Shown in pieces: positions 16,034 through 24,186 of a DNA stretch of 58,505 nucleotides. The stretch's first letter is position 1, and each line of letters starts with the position of its first letter. The stretch lies in NCBI RefSeq assembly GCF_036781485.1, contig NZ_DAIQAX010000004.1, positions 1-58,505 of the forward strand, read 5' to 3'. This DNA is from Thermocrinis sp. (GTDB taxonomy: Bacteria; Aquificota; Aquificia; Aquificales; Aquificaceae). A model generated the notes under the pieces. That model made no database searches, had not been told where the DNA came from, and worked only from the letters and a program-made list of their open reading frames with translations. The position numbers and the translations under genes are program-made.

Positions 16034-17490
16034 GAGTATTTACGAATAATATACTCCACACAGGTTCTAAGCCCAAAGCCTGTGGCTCCCTTTGAGTAAT
16101 AACCAAATTCTTCTTTGAAGTAAGCAGGACCTGCTATGTCCAGATGGATCCACTTTATGCCCTCTTTAACAAACTCCTCCAAAAACATGGCAGCGGTTAT
16201 AGCTCCGCCGTATCTTCCCCCACTGTTTAGCACGTCTCCATTTCCTTTTTTTATTTTTTCCCTGAGCTTTTTGTCATCCATCGGCAGTTTCCAAAGTCTT
16301 TCCCCTGTGTCCTTTGAGATCTTAAGAAACTCATCCCCAAACTCATCGTCGTTGGTGAAGAGCCCAGCGGTGTATTCTCCCAAAGCTACCACACAGGCTC
16401 CAGTGAGCGTTGCCATATCCACTATCCTGGATGGTCCAAGGTTAGAAGCATAAGAGAGGGCATCTGCCAAGGTTACCCTACCTTCTGCGTCGGTGTTGTC
16501 TATCTCTATGGTCTTTCCGTTCATAGCTCTTATTATGTCGTCAGGTCTGTAGGCTGTGCCACTTGGCATGTTCTCCGCCGCTCCTATTACTCCATGAACT
16601 TCTACCGGAAGCTTTAGCTCGGCTATCGCCCTTAGTATGCCAAGGACCGTGCATGCGCCCGCTTTGTCCATCTTCATCGTCCTCATGTAGTCTCCCGTCT
16701 TTATGTTTAGTCCCCCGCTGTCAAAGGTAAGCCCTTTACCCACAAAAACTATTCTGTCCTTTGGCTCCCCTTCTGGCTTGTAAGTAAGATGGATAAACCT
16801 GGGTGGTGTGGCAGAGCCTTTCCCCACACTCCAAAGGGCCATCATACCCATCTCCTGAATTTCCTTCTCGTCGTAGATCCTACACTCTAAATGGTATTCT
16901 TCGGCAAGTTTTTTGGCAATTTCCGCCAAGGTTATTGGATTTATCACGTTTCCCGGCTCATTTACCAAGTCCCTAACAAACCTCTGAGCTTCTGCCAGTA
17001 TTTTGCCCACGGTTATTCCCCTCTCGTCTCCACCGTAAAGTTCAATCTTTGAGATCTTCCCTTTTTCCTCTTCGTTGTTCTTGGTTTTATACTTGTCAAA
17101 GGTGTAATCTCCCAGTATGGCACCTTCTACTATAGCCTTTGAAACTTCTTCGCTTAGCTTCTCTCCGGCATAAATAAGTAAATCTTTTACCTTGTCCCTC
17201 TTTGCCCTCTTTACGATCAGCGCAGTGGTTCTTCTAAAATTGTCAAGGCTAACCTTCTCTTTTTTACCCAAACCTCCCAAGTAGATGGTTACCACGTTTT
17301 GGTTTTTTATCAAGTTTATCTTGGATACAGAATCTTCTTTTCCCTTAAAGTTTTCTGCCTGCATAAGCATTTTTACTTCTTGCTGTAAATCACCAAGGTA
17401 GCTAAGGTTTGATTGATCATCCTCATAAAGTAGAACAGCGATAGGTATATCTAAGCTTTCTATACTTTTACTCACAGACAAGATTTCCAT
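16030..17490 (-). CDS. pepA: Leucyl aminopeptidase (M17 family)
   Basis: 486 residues from the ATG at 17490, which has GGAGG just upstream. An open frame extends 23 codons further but runs into tRNA-His, so I reject that part. M17 peptidases are hexameric two-metal enzymes that remove N-terminal residues; some bind DNA as Xer cofactors. The signature NTDAEGRVTLADAL is present, as are VGKGLTFDSGG and KMDKAGA with the catalytic lysines and metal ligands. It is followed by queH with an ATGA junction. Confidence 0.95.
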   Translation of the reverse strand: MEILSVSKSIESLDIPIAVLLYEDDQSNLSYLGDLQQEVKMLMQAENFKGKEDSVSKINLIKNQNVVTIYLGGLGKKEKVSLDNFRRTTALIVKRAKRDKVKDLLIYAGEKLSEEVSKAIVEGAILGDYTFDKYKTKNNEEEKGKISKIELYGGDERGITVGKILAEAQRFVRDLVNEPGNVINPITLAEIAKKLAEEYHLECRIYDEKEIQEMGMMALWSVGKGSATPPRFIHLTYKPEGEPKDRIVFVGKGLTFDSGGLNIKTGDYMRTMKMDKAGACTVLGILRAIAELKLPVEVHGVIGAAENMPSGTAYRPDDIIRAMNGKTIEIDNTDAEGRVTLADALSYASNLGPSRIVDMATLTGACVVALGEYTAGLFTNDDEFGDEFLKISKDTGERLWKLPMDDKKLREKIKKGNGDVLNSGGRYGGAITAAMFLEEFVKEGIKWIHLDIAGPAYFKEEFGYYSKGATGFGLRTCVEYIIRKYS

Positions 17491-17509
17491 GTTTTCCTCC
17501 TTGAATAGA

Positions 17510-17586
17510 TGGGGAGGGTGACGGGACTCGAACCCGCGACCCGTGGATCCACAGTCCACTGCTCTGCCAACTGAGCTACACCCTCC
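17510..17586 (-). tRNA. tRNA-His (GTG)
   Basis: A 77-base cloverleaf including the extra 5' G(-1) opposite C73, diagnostic for tRNA-His, and an encoded CCA end. Anticodon stem GTGGA/TCCAC encloses loop CTGTGGA (anticodon GTG); the T arm is CGCGGG-type with TTCGAGT. It lies 19 bases upstream of the pepA start and may be co-transcribed with it. Confidence 0.96.
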
Positions 17587-17600
17587 TAACGGATAATAAA

Positions 17601-17627
17601 ATTATACTCAAGCTTGAGCTTTTTCAA
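17601..17627 (-). promoter_or_regulatory. Probable promoter of tRNA-His
   Basis: On the minus strand TTGAAA (17622-17627), 15 bases, then TATAAT (17601-17606) overlap the end of the helicase gene. The mature tRNA starts 14 bases after the -10, implying a 5' leader of about seven bases. A perfect 12-base palindrome CTCAAGCTTGAG fills 17607-17618, inside the spacer. Confidence 0.45.
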
Positions 17628-20600
17628 TGAACAAAAACTCTTCTATAACTTTCCTAAGGTTTTCAATTTCTCCTTTTAGAATAGGATTTTCCTTATCTAA
17701 CCAGCCGTTTATGTACCATTTGTAGTATGGAGTGTGTATTATTTTCCAACCAGCTCTTTTGAGTCTTTTTGCCCTCTCCACATGCCAGTCTGCATATTCT
17801 AAGGTTTTATTCCCTAACATTCTAAAGTGGTGTGGGCCGTCAACTTCTACAGCAAGAAACTTTTTGAGCTGTTTGCAATATATAACAAAATCTAACCTAT
17901 ATCCGCAAGATTCATATTGGTTGAAAATTTTAATTTCTGTTTTGTATTTTTTCTCTAGTTCTTCAACAATTTCCTTAAGGTGGTAATAGACTGCTTCCTC
18001 CAGTTTAGATTCAAACTTACTAACATCCAAACTTCTATCCGACGGTTGTTCTGTGTGGTAACTTTCAAAGTGGAGTATGTATTTTTTTGTAAGATTAAAA
18101 TTCTGCGGAAGCCCTGCATAAACTAAGAAGGTAAAATACTTTGCCCTGCTGGTAGCTACATTAAACCTGTTTTTTTGCTCATAATGATTCCTACTTTGAG
18201 AACATGATTCGTCTAAAGCGAGAGAGATTATCATAATATCCTTTTCATGTCCTTGAAACTCCTCGGGGGTTCCTACAAAAATATTATCGTAGCCTTCTTC
18301 CATAAGTCTTAGTCTTATGTATTCTACCTGATCCCTCACAAAAGAAAGAACACCTATCTCAAAGTCCTGAGGCACGTATTCAGGAAGTTTTACATCTTGA
18401 TAAGCTCTACGGTCTTTCAAACTCTTTATTATTCTTAAGACCTCTTCCGCTTCAGCATCAACTATTTTTTGCCTTGTGGACCTTTTTCCTTCAACTTTTA
18501 TAGATTTAAAAGCTATACCCTCCTTGGTGGGATCCCTTGTCATTATGTGGAGTTTTCCATCGTAAAACTCCCTTGAAGTAAAGCTTGCCAAAGGATAAAC
18601 TGACCTAAAGTGTTCGTCCAACATAACTATTGCGTCTTCATTTACATAACTTAGCGAATCTGATTCTTCAGAATGTTTGTCAGGAGATAAAAACTCAAGG
18701 ATGGAAGCTTTTGTTAGAACCAACCTTCTCTTTTTGGCTTTCTCGTAATCCATCCCTGCTGGTTTGTACCTTTCCCATACAAGTGTATCAAGTTTATTGC
18801 TAATCCTAAAGCCTAAGCCTACTGCTTCTAAATTAAGTTGCTTGTGATCCCCCACTACGCAAACGCTTTTCCCTCTGTAAAAAACAGGTATTATCTGAGC
18901 TAAATTTACCTGAGAAGCTTCATCCACTACAACTAAGTCAAACAAGTTCGGCTTCATAGGAAGTATTCTGTCCACGTTTGGTATATCAGTTATCCAGACG
19001 TTAAAGATCTTTAATACATTTTCGTAATTCACACGTTCCTGCGCTTCCTTAAGCAATCGGTCTTTTGTGTAATGAAATATTGACTTCAAATTAGAAAGGT
19101 CTTCCTTGTATTGCAAAGATATGCTGTATATTCTATCCAAAACCAAGGTTGCTATTCTTTTACGTGCAAGCTCCATTATCTCTTTCTCTAAGCCACTGAG
19201 GGTTTTGGAATAATCATGAAGCAATCCTTTAAGCTTATCCGCTGTATGCTGGATCTTACGGTATCTATCCAAGAGCTCGTCCAGACTTTTGGCGAAATAG
19301 GAAAGTCTTTTCCCTTTGTCAAAAGTTTTCATTCCTAATTTTTTCAAAAACCTTTTGCGACGCAGAATATATATACCAATTTTTGTTTTACCTTTTTCTT
19401 CCAATGTCTTAAAGGTTGATTGCTCGCTTTTCAGAAAATCCATGAACCTTTGAATTTCTCTCTTATAGGTCTGGTATAGCTTTTGGATGAAATCTCTTTG
19501 AATCTCGTATTCATATTCAAAGTTAGTTAAACTCCTCTCAAAGCTCTGAGTTTTTTCTGTGTATTCTTCGGTAAGCTTTAAATATTTTTTATATTCTTCA
19601 ACAATTTTCCTATAATCTCTAATCTTTTGCTTAAGCTTATCTTCCGTATTCTTCAGATCTCGTTTTATTGAATCTATACTTATGTCGTCCAGCTGTTTGA
19701 TGATGTTTTCTATGTTTTCTTTAGTCTTTCTTTTATGTTCCTTATAAAAGTATATGAAGGGCAAAAAGTTTTCGTCTGAGGAGAGTATTCTTGAAAGCTT
19801 TTCAAAGAGCACCTTTATGGCAGGAGCTTTTTGTGATACGATTAATATCTTCTTATCAAGCAGTATAGACAGGAGCGCCAAAGCGGTTATAGTATGGCTT
19901 TTGCCAGTGCCGGGTGGTCCTTGTATGTATGATACCTCATGATTGATAGCGTTTTCCAAAGCCCTCTCTTGGTTTTTAGAGAGAGGTATAGGAATTTCAT
20001 ACTTGAGGTCCCCCAAAGAAAAGGTGCCCAACTTTTCAAGATTCACTCTCTCTGACAAAGCGGAGCTTAGTAGTTTTTGCAAAACTTTGTTCTTCAAATC
20101 TCCCTGTTCTTTGATTTCTTCTATCAAAAGTTCCAAAGATTTATAAGTAGAAAGCTCCGTAGGAAAATTACTAAGAAACAGATAAATTCCGTCGTAATAA
20201 TAATTCTGTTGGTTTGCTAAAATTTCAAAGGATAACTTTTCCTGTAAGGTGTTAATCTTTTCTTCAGATTCAAGCATATAGTTTATTCGTTCCACAACTT
20301 CTTCAGCTAAGTCTCTCAAAGATTCCAAATCAGCGCATGTTTCCACCTTCTCTTCTACTTCTTTAACAAAATCCAACAGATCATCCCTTACCCCGTATTC
20401 CTCATCTTGTCCCAAAGGAAGCTTATCAAAAATGTCATAGTTCAGAAAAAAATTTCCTATGCCCAAAGTTATTTTTCTTTCTTCTTCCCTTACGTCCAAA
20501 TTAACCACAAATATAGGAGCAAAAACTCTTATCTCGTTTATAGTATCTGTTTTGATAAAATACTTCAAAAGACCCACACCCAAAAATAGCGCTTTATCAT

Positions 20601-20856
20601 CAGAATTTGCTATATCCTTTAACTTTTTTTTCAAAAAGTTGTATAGATCTCCCTCGCTTTCCCTTGTAATTTCCAATCCATCGCCAAATTTTAAGTCTTC
20701 TTTTAGAAAGAATAGGTTTTCTTTAAGAACTTCAGGGTTTATCCTTTTTCTTCTGGGTGTAATAAGCAAATTACTAAAATCTACCCTAACACCTATCTTT
20801 CTACTAAGTTCTCTTAGATAGCTAAGATACCTTATAACATCATCTTTCCCAACCAT
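17608..20856 (-). CDS. SF1 (DNA2/NAM7-like) helicase with C-terminal Vsr/DUF559-type nuclease domain
   Basis: 1082 residues. Residues 1-290 are unassigned. Walker A GPPGTGKS is at 313-320. A long charged coiled-coil insertion fills about 375-560. Walker B VVDEAS is at 643-648, motif III CVVGDHKQL at 666-674, motif V EEFQGHEKD at 865-873 and motif VI ATSRAK at 901-906. The C-terminus (about 950-1082) has a PD-(D/E)xK pattern: Asp989 in RLDFVIY, then Glu1004-Val-Asp1006, then GWKIIHTP, as in very-short-patch-repair/DUF559 nucleases. Large helicase-Vsr fusions are known in anti-phage islands (for example DUF4011-helicase-Vsr, Hhe). A defence role is inferred. It begins one base after a membrane coiled-coil gene. 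Confidence 0.85.
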   Translation of the reverse strand: MVGKDDVIRYLSYLRELSRKIGVRVDFSNLLITPRRKRINPEVLKENLFFLKEDLKFGDGLEITRESEGDLYNFLKKKLKDIANSDDKALFLGVGLLKYFIKTDTINEIRVFAPIFVVNLDVREEERKITLGIGNFFLNYDIFDKLPLGQDEEYGVRDDLLDFVKEVEEKVETCADLESLRDLAEEVVERINYMLESEEKINTLQEKLSFEILANQQNYYYDGIYLFLSNFPTELSTYKSLELLIEEIKEQGDLKNKVLQKLLSSALSERVNLEKLGTFSLGDLKYEIPIPLSKNQERALENAINHEVSYIQGPPGTGKSHTITALALLSILLDKKILIVSQKAPAIKVLFEKLSRILSSDENFLPFIYFYKEHKRKTKENIENIIKQLDDISIDSIKRDLKNTEDKLKQKIRDYRKIVEEYKKYLKLTEEYTEKTQSFERSLTNFEYEYEIQRDFIQKLYQTYKREIQRFMDFLKSEQSTFKTLEEKGKTKIGIYILRRKRFLKKLGMKTFDKGKRLSYFAKSLDELLDRYRKIQHTADKLKGLLHDYSKTLSGLEKEIMELARKRIATLVLDRIYSISLQYKEDLSNLKSIFHYTKDRLLKEAQERVNYENVLKIFNVWITDIPNVDRILPMKPNLFDLVVVDEASQVNLAQIIPVFYRGKSVCVVGDHKQLNLEAVGLGFRISNKLDTLVWERYKPAGMDYEKAKKRRLVLTKASILEFLSPDKHSEESDSLSYVNEDAIVMLDEHFRSVYPLASFTSREFYDGKLHIMTRDPTKEGIAFKSIKVEGKRSTRQKIVDAEAEEVLRIIKSLKDRRAYQDVKLPEYVPQDFEIGVLSFVRDQVEYIRLRLMEEGYDNIFVGTPEEFQGHEKDIMIISLALDESCSQSRNHYEQKNRFNVATSRAKYFTFLVYAGLPQNFNLTKKYILHFESYHTEQPSDRSLDVSKFESKLEEAVYYHLKEIVEELEKKYKTEIKIFNQYESCGYRLDFVIYCKQLKKFLAVEVDGPHHFRMLGNKTLEYADWHVERAKRLKRAGWKIIHTPYYKWYINGWLDKENPILKGEIENLRKVIEEFLFIEKAQA

Positions 20857-20857
20857 T

Positions 20858-21202
20858 TCATAGGTCTTTATCAGTTATTTCTTCAGTAATTAATTTATAC
20901 ATTTTGTTTATACCATCTTTAAGTTCTTCAACCTCTTTTTGTGTAGTTTTTAATTGTTGATTTGTTAAGCTTGCATATTCCCCTAAGCATCTTACCAAGT
21001 TTTCTAAGTTGTTTTTTTCTAACCGGTTTAAAAGAGCCTGTAATTCTTTAAATTTTTCTTCCTGATTCCTTAGATTTTCCTGATTAATCTTCTGTATATA
21101 AACTTGAAGTCTATTAACATTCCTCTTTAAATCAAACAACAAAAACGCAAATAAAATTCCAACTCCTGCAACTGCAAGCGCTAAAAAAATTAAAGGTTCC
21201 AT
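20858..21202 (-). CDS. Small membrane-anchored coiled-coil protein
   Basis: 114 residues. A single hydrophobic helix spans about 4-24, followed by a basic DLKRN stop-transfer and then an almost continuous heptad-like Glu/Lys/Leu/Asn helix to the end. It resembles the N-terminal part of RmuC-type proteins in shape only; no nuclease domain follows. Its TGA stop is one base from the helicase ATG, so the two are almost certainly one transcript. The start ATG follows a TATAAT box by eight bases without a ribosome site. Function is unknown; it may tether the helicase-nuclease to the membrane. Confidence 0.75.
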   Translation of the reverse strand: MEPLIFLALAVAGVGILFAFLLFDLKRNVNRLQVYIQKINQENLRNQEEKFKELQALLNRLEKNNLENLVRCLGEYASLTNQQLKTTQKEVEELKDGINKMYKLITEEITDKDL

Positions 21203-21210
21203 AAAGGAAA

Positions 21211-21216
21211 ATTATA
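21211..21216 (-). promoter_or_regulatory. Putative -10 box of the coiled-coil/helicase operon
   Basis: TATAAT on the minus strand ends eight bases before the ATG at 21202. No ribosome site is present, which suggests a leaderless transcript. Confidence 0.4.
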
Positions 21217-21261
21217 CCGTACTCTAAATGGAGAAAACTGTGCGTTCTGTTAATTTCTCAT

Positions 21262-21275
21262 ACGATGCATATCGT
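21262..21275. repeat. Palindrome between divergent genes
   Basis: ACGAT-GCAT-ATCGT lies in the 106-base gap between the coiled-coil/helicase operon and the broken membrane gene. Five-base arms around the self-complementary GCAT make it a candidate operator for a dimeric regulator; this is weak evidence on its own. Confidence 0.3.
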
Positions 21276-21308
21276 TGATCTTTAGTAAGTGGGTATATAA
21301 TTACTTTT

Positions 21309-21582
21309 ATGTATTACGTGTCAAAGATAACTCCCCTCTTTTTGTTTAAAGCACTTATATTTCTTGGACTTTCTTTAGCCCTCAGGCGTACTGACTGGCT
21401 TCTTTCTATAGTATTTTTACTCTACGGATTTATCGCTTCTACACTGATCGGCGCTATGTATCAGATAGTCCCCAATTCCCAGAGCAGAAAGCTCTATTTT
21501 CCCAAACTACCTTATTTTAGACCTTCTTCTAGACACTGCCAGCCTTGTTTCTTCTTTCATCAGTATTACTAACCTTTTTTAA
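21309..21582 (+). pseudogene. Frameshifted, truncated membrane protein gene
   Basis: The first frame gives about 65 residues with two hydrophobic helices and the phrase IGAMYQIVPNSQ, then drifts into Pro/Cys/His-rich sequence and stops at 21572. At about 21510 a shift of one base restores a hydrophobic reading (YLILDLLLDTASLVSSF) that continues to a TAA at 21580-21582, at the end of argB. This is what a membrane protein with a frameshift and a lost C-terminal half would look like. A TATAAT box lies seven bases before the ATG. The family is not identified; a real short protein is less likely. Confidence 0.45.
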
Positions 21583-22472
21583 AGCACTATCTGCGTTCCT
21601 ATACCTTCGTCGGTGAAAACTTCTAAAAGGATAGAGTGGGGGAGCCTTCCGTCTATTATATGAACTTTTCTAACTCCATTTTTAAGAGCTTCCACACAGC
21701 TTTTTAACTTGGGAATCATACCACCTTTAACAGTTCTCTCCTGTATTAGTTCTGAGACTTGATCAACCCTCAAGGTTGATATTAGCTTACCTTCTCTGTC
21801 TTTAACTCCTTCTGTATCCGTCAGGAATATAAGCTTTTCCGCCTTTAGTGCTTGGGCTATCTTAGATGCGCATATGTCCGCGTTTATGTTGTAAGCTTCA
21901 CCGCTTTCGCCCACCCCCACTGGTGCTATAACTGGGATGTAGTTCTTTTCCAGAAGGGTTAGCAAAAGCTCCACGTTTACCTCTTTAACATCCCCCACAA
22001 AGCCCAGGTCTTCCTCTGGCACTTCTAAGCCAAGCTCCTTGAAGTAACTCTCTTTGTCTAATTTTTCTGCTTTTATAAGATTACCGTCCCTTCCAGAAAG
22101 ACCGACTGCGTAAATGGTCTTTTTTGTGTGGGTATTTATAAGAGCTACGATGTCTTTGTTTATGTCTCCAGAGAGAACCATCTCCACCACGTGCATGGTC
22201 TCCTGATCAGTCTTTCTTATACCACCTACAAAGTGGGGTTTGTGTCCGAGCTTTTCTAAAATTTGACTTATATGGGGACCCCCTCCGTGAACTATCACCA
22301 CCTTTATGCCCACGTAAGCCAAAAGCACAACATCCCTTGCAAAGCTGTCCCTTAGCTCGTCATTGAGCATGGCAGAACCACCGTACTTTATGACAAAGAT
22401 CTTTTCGTAAAATTCCCTTATGTAGGGTAACGCGGATTGAAGTATTCTTGCTCTATCCAGTGCTTCTTGCAT
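21579..22472 (-). CDS. argB: Acetylglutamate kinase
   Basis: 297 residues. ArgB phosphorylates N-acetylglutamate in arginine synthesis and belongs to the amino-acid-kinase fold. Visible are KYGGSAM near the N-terminus, VHGGGPHI, the substrate loop GLSGRDGN, and the C-terminal GGMIPKLKSC and HIIDGRLPHS stretches. The N-terminal helix before KYGG is the hexamer-forming extension found in arginine-inhibited enzymes, so feedback inhibition is plausible. It overlaps the end of murA by 20 bases. Confidence 0.95.
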   Translation of the reverse strand: MQEALDRARILQSALPYIREFYEKIFVIKYGGSAMLNDELRDSFARDVVLLAYVGIKVVIVHGGGPHISQILEKLGHKPHFVGGIRKTDQETMHVVEMVLSGDINKDIVALINTHTKKTIYAVGLSGRDGNLIKAEKLDKESYFKELGLEVPEEDLGFVGDVKEVNVELLLTLLEKNYIPVIAPVGVGESGEAYNINADICASKIAQALKAEKLIFLTDTEGVKDREGKLISTLRVDQVSELIQERTVKGGMIPKLKSCVEALKNGVRKVHIIDGRLPHSILLEVFTDEGIGTQIVL

Positions 22473-23745
22473 AGGTTACTCTTTCTATGCATGCTCCAAG
22501 GCTTTTTAACTTCTCCTCCAAACGCTCATAACCTCTGTCCAAGTGATAGATTTCTCTAACTATTGTGGTACCCTCTGCCACCAAGCCAGCCAAAACTAAA
22601 CTGGCACTTGCCCTAAGGTCTGTGGAAAAAACCTCCGCACCGCTTAATCTATCCTGTCCAAAGACGATGGCTGTTTTCCCTCTTAAGGATATCCTTGCTC
22701 CCATCCTCTGAAGTTCATTTACGTGCTGAAATCTGTTTTCAAAGATGTTTTCCGTTATCTGAGAGATGCCATCGGCAATACAACAAAGAACCATAAACTG
22801 GGCTTGCATATCTGTTGGAAAACCTGGATATTCAGAGGTGGATATTTCCAACGGATTTATCTTACCACCGCCTATTACTCTAATCCTGTCTAAACCAAGC
22901 AGTTCTACTGTGGCTCCAGCTTCCTTTAGCTTTTCCAACTGGCTCCCCATATGTTTTGGACAGACCCCCTCTAACACTACATCTCCACCAGTTATAAATC
23001 CTGCCACAGCCAAAGTCCCCGCTTCAATCCTATCTGGAATAACCGTGTGATCAAAACCTCTCAGATCCTCATTACCCCTTATAATCATAGTTCTTCCTTC
23101 CACCTCAATCTCCACTCCCATTTTTCTGAGCACTTCAACCAAGTCCATAACTTCTGGCTCCAAAGCCACGTTTCTAAGCACACTCCTTTTTTCACACCTA
23201 CTCAAAAACATAAGGGCATTTTCTGTGCCCGTTACGGTTATCACCTCAAAGGTATGTTCAACTGGCCTTATATTTTCAACCTCCATATGAATGTATCCAC
23301 CCTTTACGTTTATGGTCGTTCCCCCCTTTTCAAAAACCTTAAGATGCTGATCTATTGAGCGCGCTCCTATAGAACAGCCTCCTGGCATGCCTACCACTGC
23401 CCTGCCAAGACGTGCCAAAAGGGGACCAGCCACAAGTATTGATGCCCTCATTCTTCTGACCACATAATCCGGCGCAAAGTAGCTTCCTACATTCTTTGCT
23501 TCCACATAAACAGTGTGGTTTTCAAACTTCACATCAACCCCCAAGATTTCTAAAAGTTCAATCGCATTCTTCACATCAAGAAGTATGGGCACATTCCTAA
23601 TAACACAGGGCTCCTCTGTCAAGAGAGTAGCCATCATGATGGGTAAGGATGCGTTTTTTGAACCAGAAACTCTGACTGTACCCTTAAGTCTCTCCCCTCC
23701 TCTAATTAGAAAAAAATCAGAGTCGGATAATGTGGTGTTTGTCAT
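22453..23745 (-). CDS. murA: UDP-N-acetylglucosamine 1-carboxyvinyltransferase
   Basis: 430 residues. MurA transfers enolpyruvate to UDP-GlcNAc, the first committed step of peptidoglycan synthesis, and is the fosfomycin target. The RVSGSKNASLPIM motif contains the conserved Lys-Asn, and the catalytic cysteine is Cys124 in PGGCSIGARSIDQH, so fosfomycin-sensitive chemistry is expected. STSEYPGFPTDMQAQ lies in the second half. The ATG at 23745 is inside a 57-codon upstream ORF and has only a weak ribosome site, which suggests coupled translation. Confidence 0.95.
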   Translation of the reverse strand: MTNTTLSDSDFFLIRGGERLKGTVRVSGSKNASLPIMMATLLTEEPCVIRNVPILLDVKNAIELLEILGVDVKFENHTVYVEAKNVGSYFAPDYVVRRMRASILVAGPLLARLGRAVVGMPGGCSIGARSIDQHLKVFEKGGTTINVKGGYIHMEVENIRPVEHTFEVITVTGTENALMFLSRCEKRSVLRNVALEPEVMDLVEVLRKMGVEIEVEGRTMIIRGNEDLRGFDHTVIPDRIEAGTLAVAGFITGGDVVLEGVCPKHMGSQLEKLKEAGATVELLGLDRIRVIGGGKINPLEISTSEYPGFPTDMQAQFMVLCCIADGISQITENIFENRFQHVNELQRMGARISLRGKTAIVFGQDRLSGAEVFSTDLRASASLVLAGLVAEGTTIVREIYHLDRGYERLEEKLKSLGACIERVTYARSTG

Positions 23746-23890
23746 CTTTCTTGATAATTATTTTAACTACTTCCCAAAGCTTTGAGTAATATATGGTAAT
23801 ACCGTTGTCTTCTTCCACGTACTGATGGGGCTCATGGGAATACACAACTACTATCTTTTCATCATCCTCAAAGATCATGGGATAATTCAT
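23717..23890 (-). CDS. Small conserved-looking ORF of 57 codons between the RAM-domain gene and murA
   Basis: The ATG at 23888-23890 overlaps the stop of the upstream gene as ATGA. The frame (begins MNYPMIFEDDEKIVVVYS) is rich in Val/Ile/Tyr with acidic and basic ends, has codon use like its neighbours, and ends with TGA 29 bases inside murA. Without it there would be a gap of 141 bases in an otherwise overlapping gene chain. It is unrecognised; expression is inferred from position and coupling. Confidence 0.5.
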   Translation of the reverse strand: MNYPMIFEDDEKIVVVYSHEPHQYVEEDNGITIYYSKLWEVVKIIIKKDDKHHIIRL

Positions 23891-24186
23891 ATTCTCACTA
23901 CTACGCAGGTGAGCGCCTCCTTCACCCCCTCTAAAGAGTGTATTTTGTTTATCACAAGCCTTCCTAGCTCATCCTGATTTTTCACTTCCACGAATACGAT
24001 AATGTCATAGGGACCTGTTACCACATCCGCAGTCTTCACCCCATCAAAGGTAGATAGAGCTAACATGATTGAAGGTATTTCCCTCGGATCCGCTTTTATG
24101 AGTATGTATGCTTTTATAGAGTATTCAGATTCTAACTCCATCAGCTCTGTTATAGACATCGGATAATTTTCTGACCTTGTTTCCAT
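23887..24186 (-). CDS. Stand-alone Lrp/AsnC-type ligand-binding (RAM) domain protein
   Basis: 99 residues. From about residue 24 the protein is the alpha-beta RAM domain of Lrp regulators (AYILIKADPREIPSIM, DVVTGPYDIIVFVEV, LTCVVVRI); the helix-turn-helix is absent. I chose the ATG at 24186, deep inside the end of hemA, because AGGAGG lies six bases upstream, whereas the internal ATGs have no ribosome site. Such single-domain proteins bind amino acids and may form mixed oligomers with full-length Lrp proteins. It overlaps hemA by 62 bases and the next small ORF by ATGA. Confidence 0.85.
   Translation of the reverse strand: METRSENYPMSITELMELESEYSIKAYILIKADPREIPSIMLALSTFDGVKTADVVTGPYDIIVFVEVKNQDELGRLVINKIHSLEGVKEALTCVVVRI

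Noticed and set aside
17491..17559. N-terminal extension of pepA (23 codons)
   Set aside because: It overlaps tRNA-His; the ATG at 17490 has its own GGAGG.
17607..17618. Perfect palindrome CTCAAGCTTGAG as a terminator of the helicase gene
   Set aside because: There is no loop and no following T-run; it lies in the spacer of a likely tRNA-His promoter, so I note it only there.
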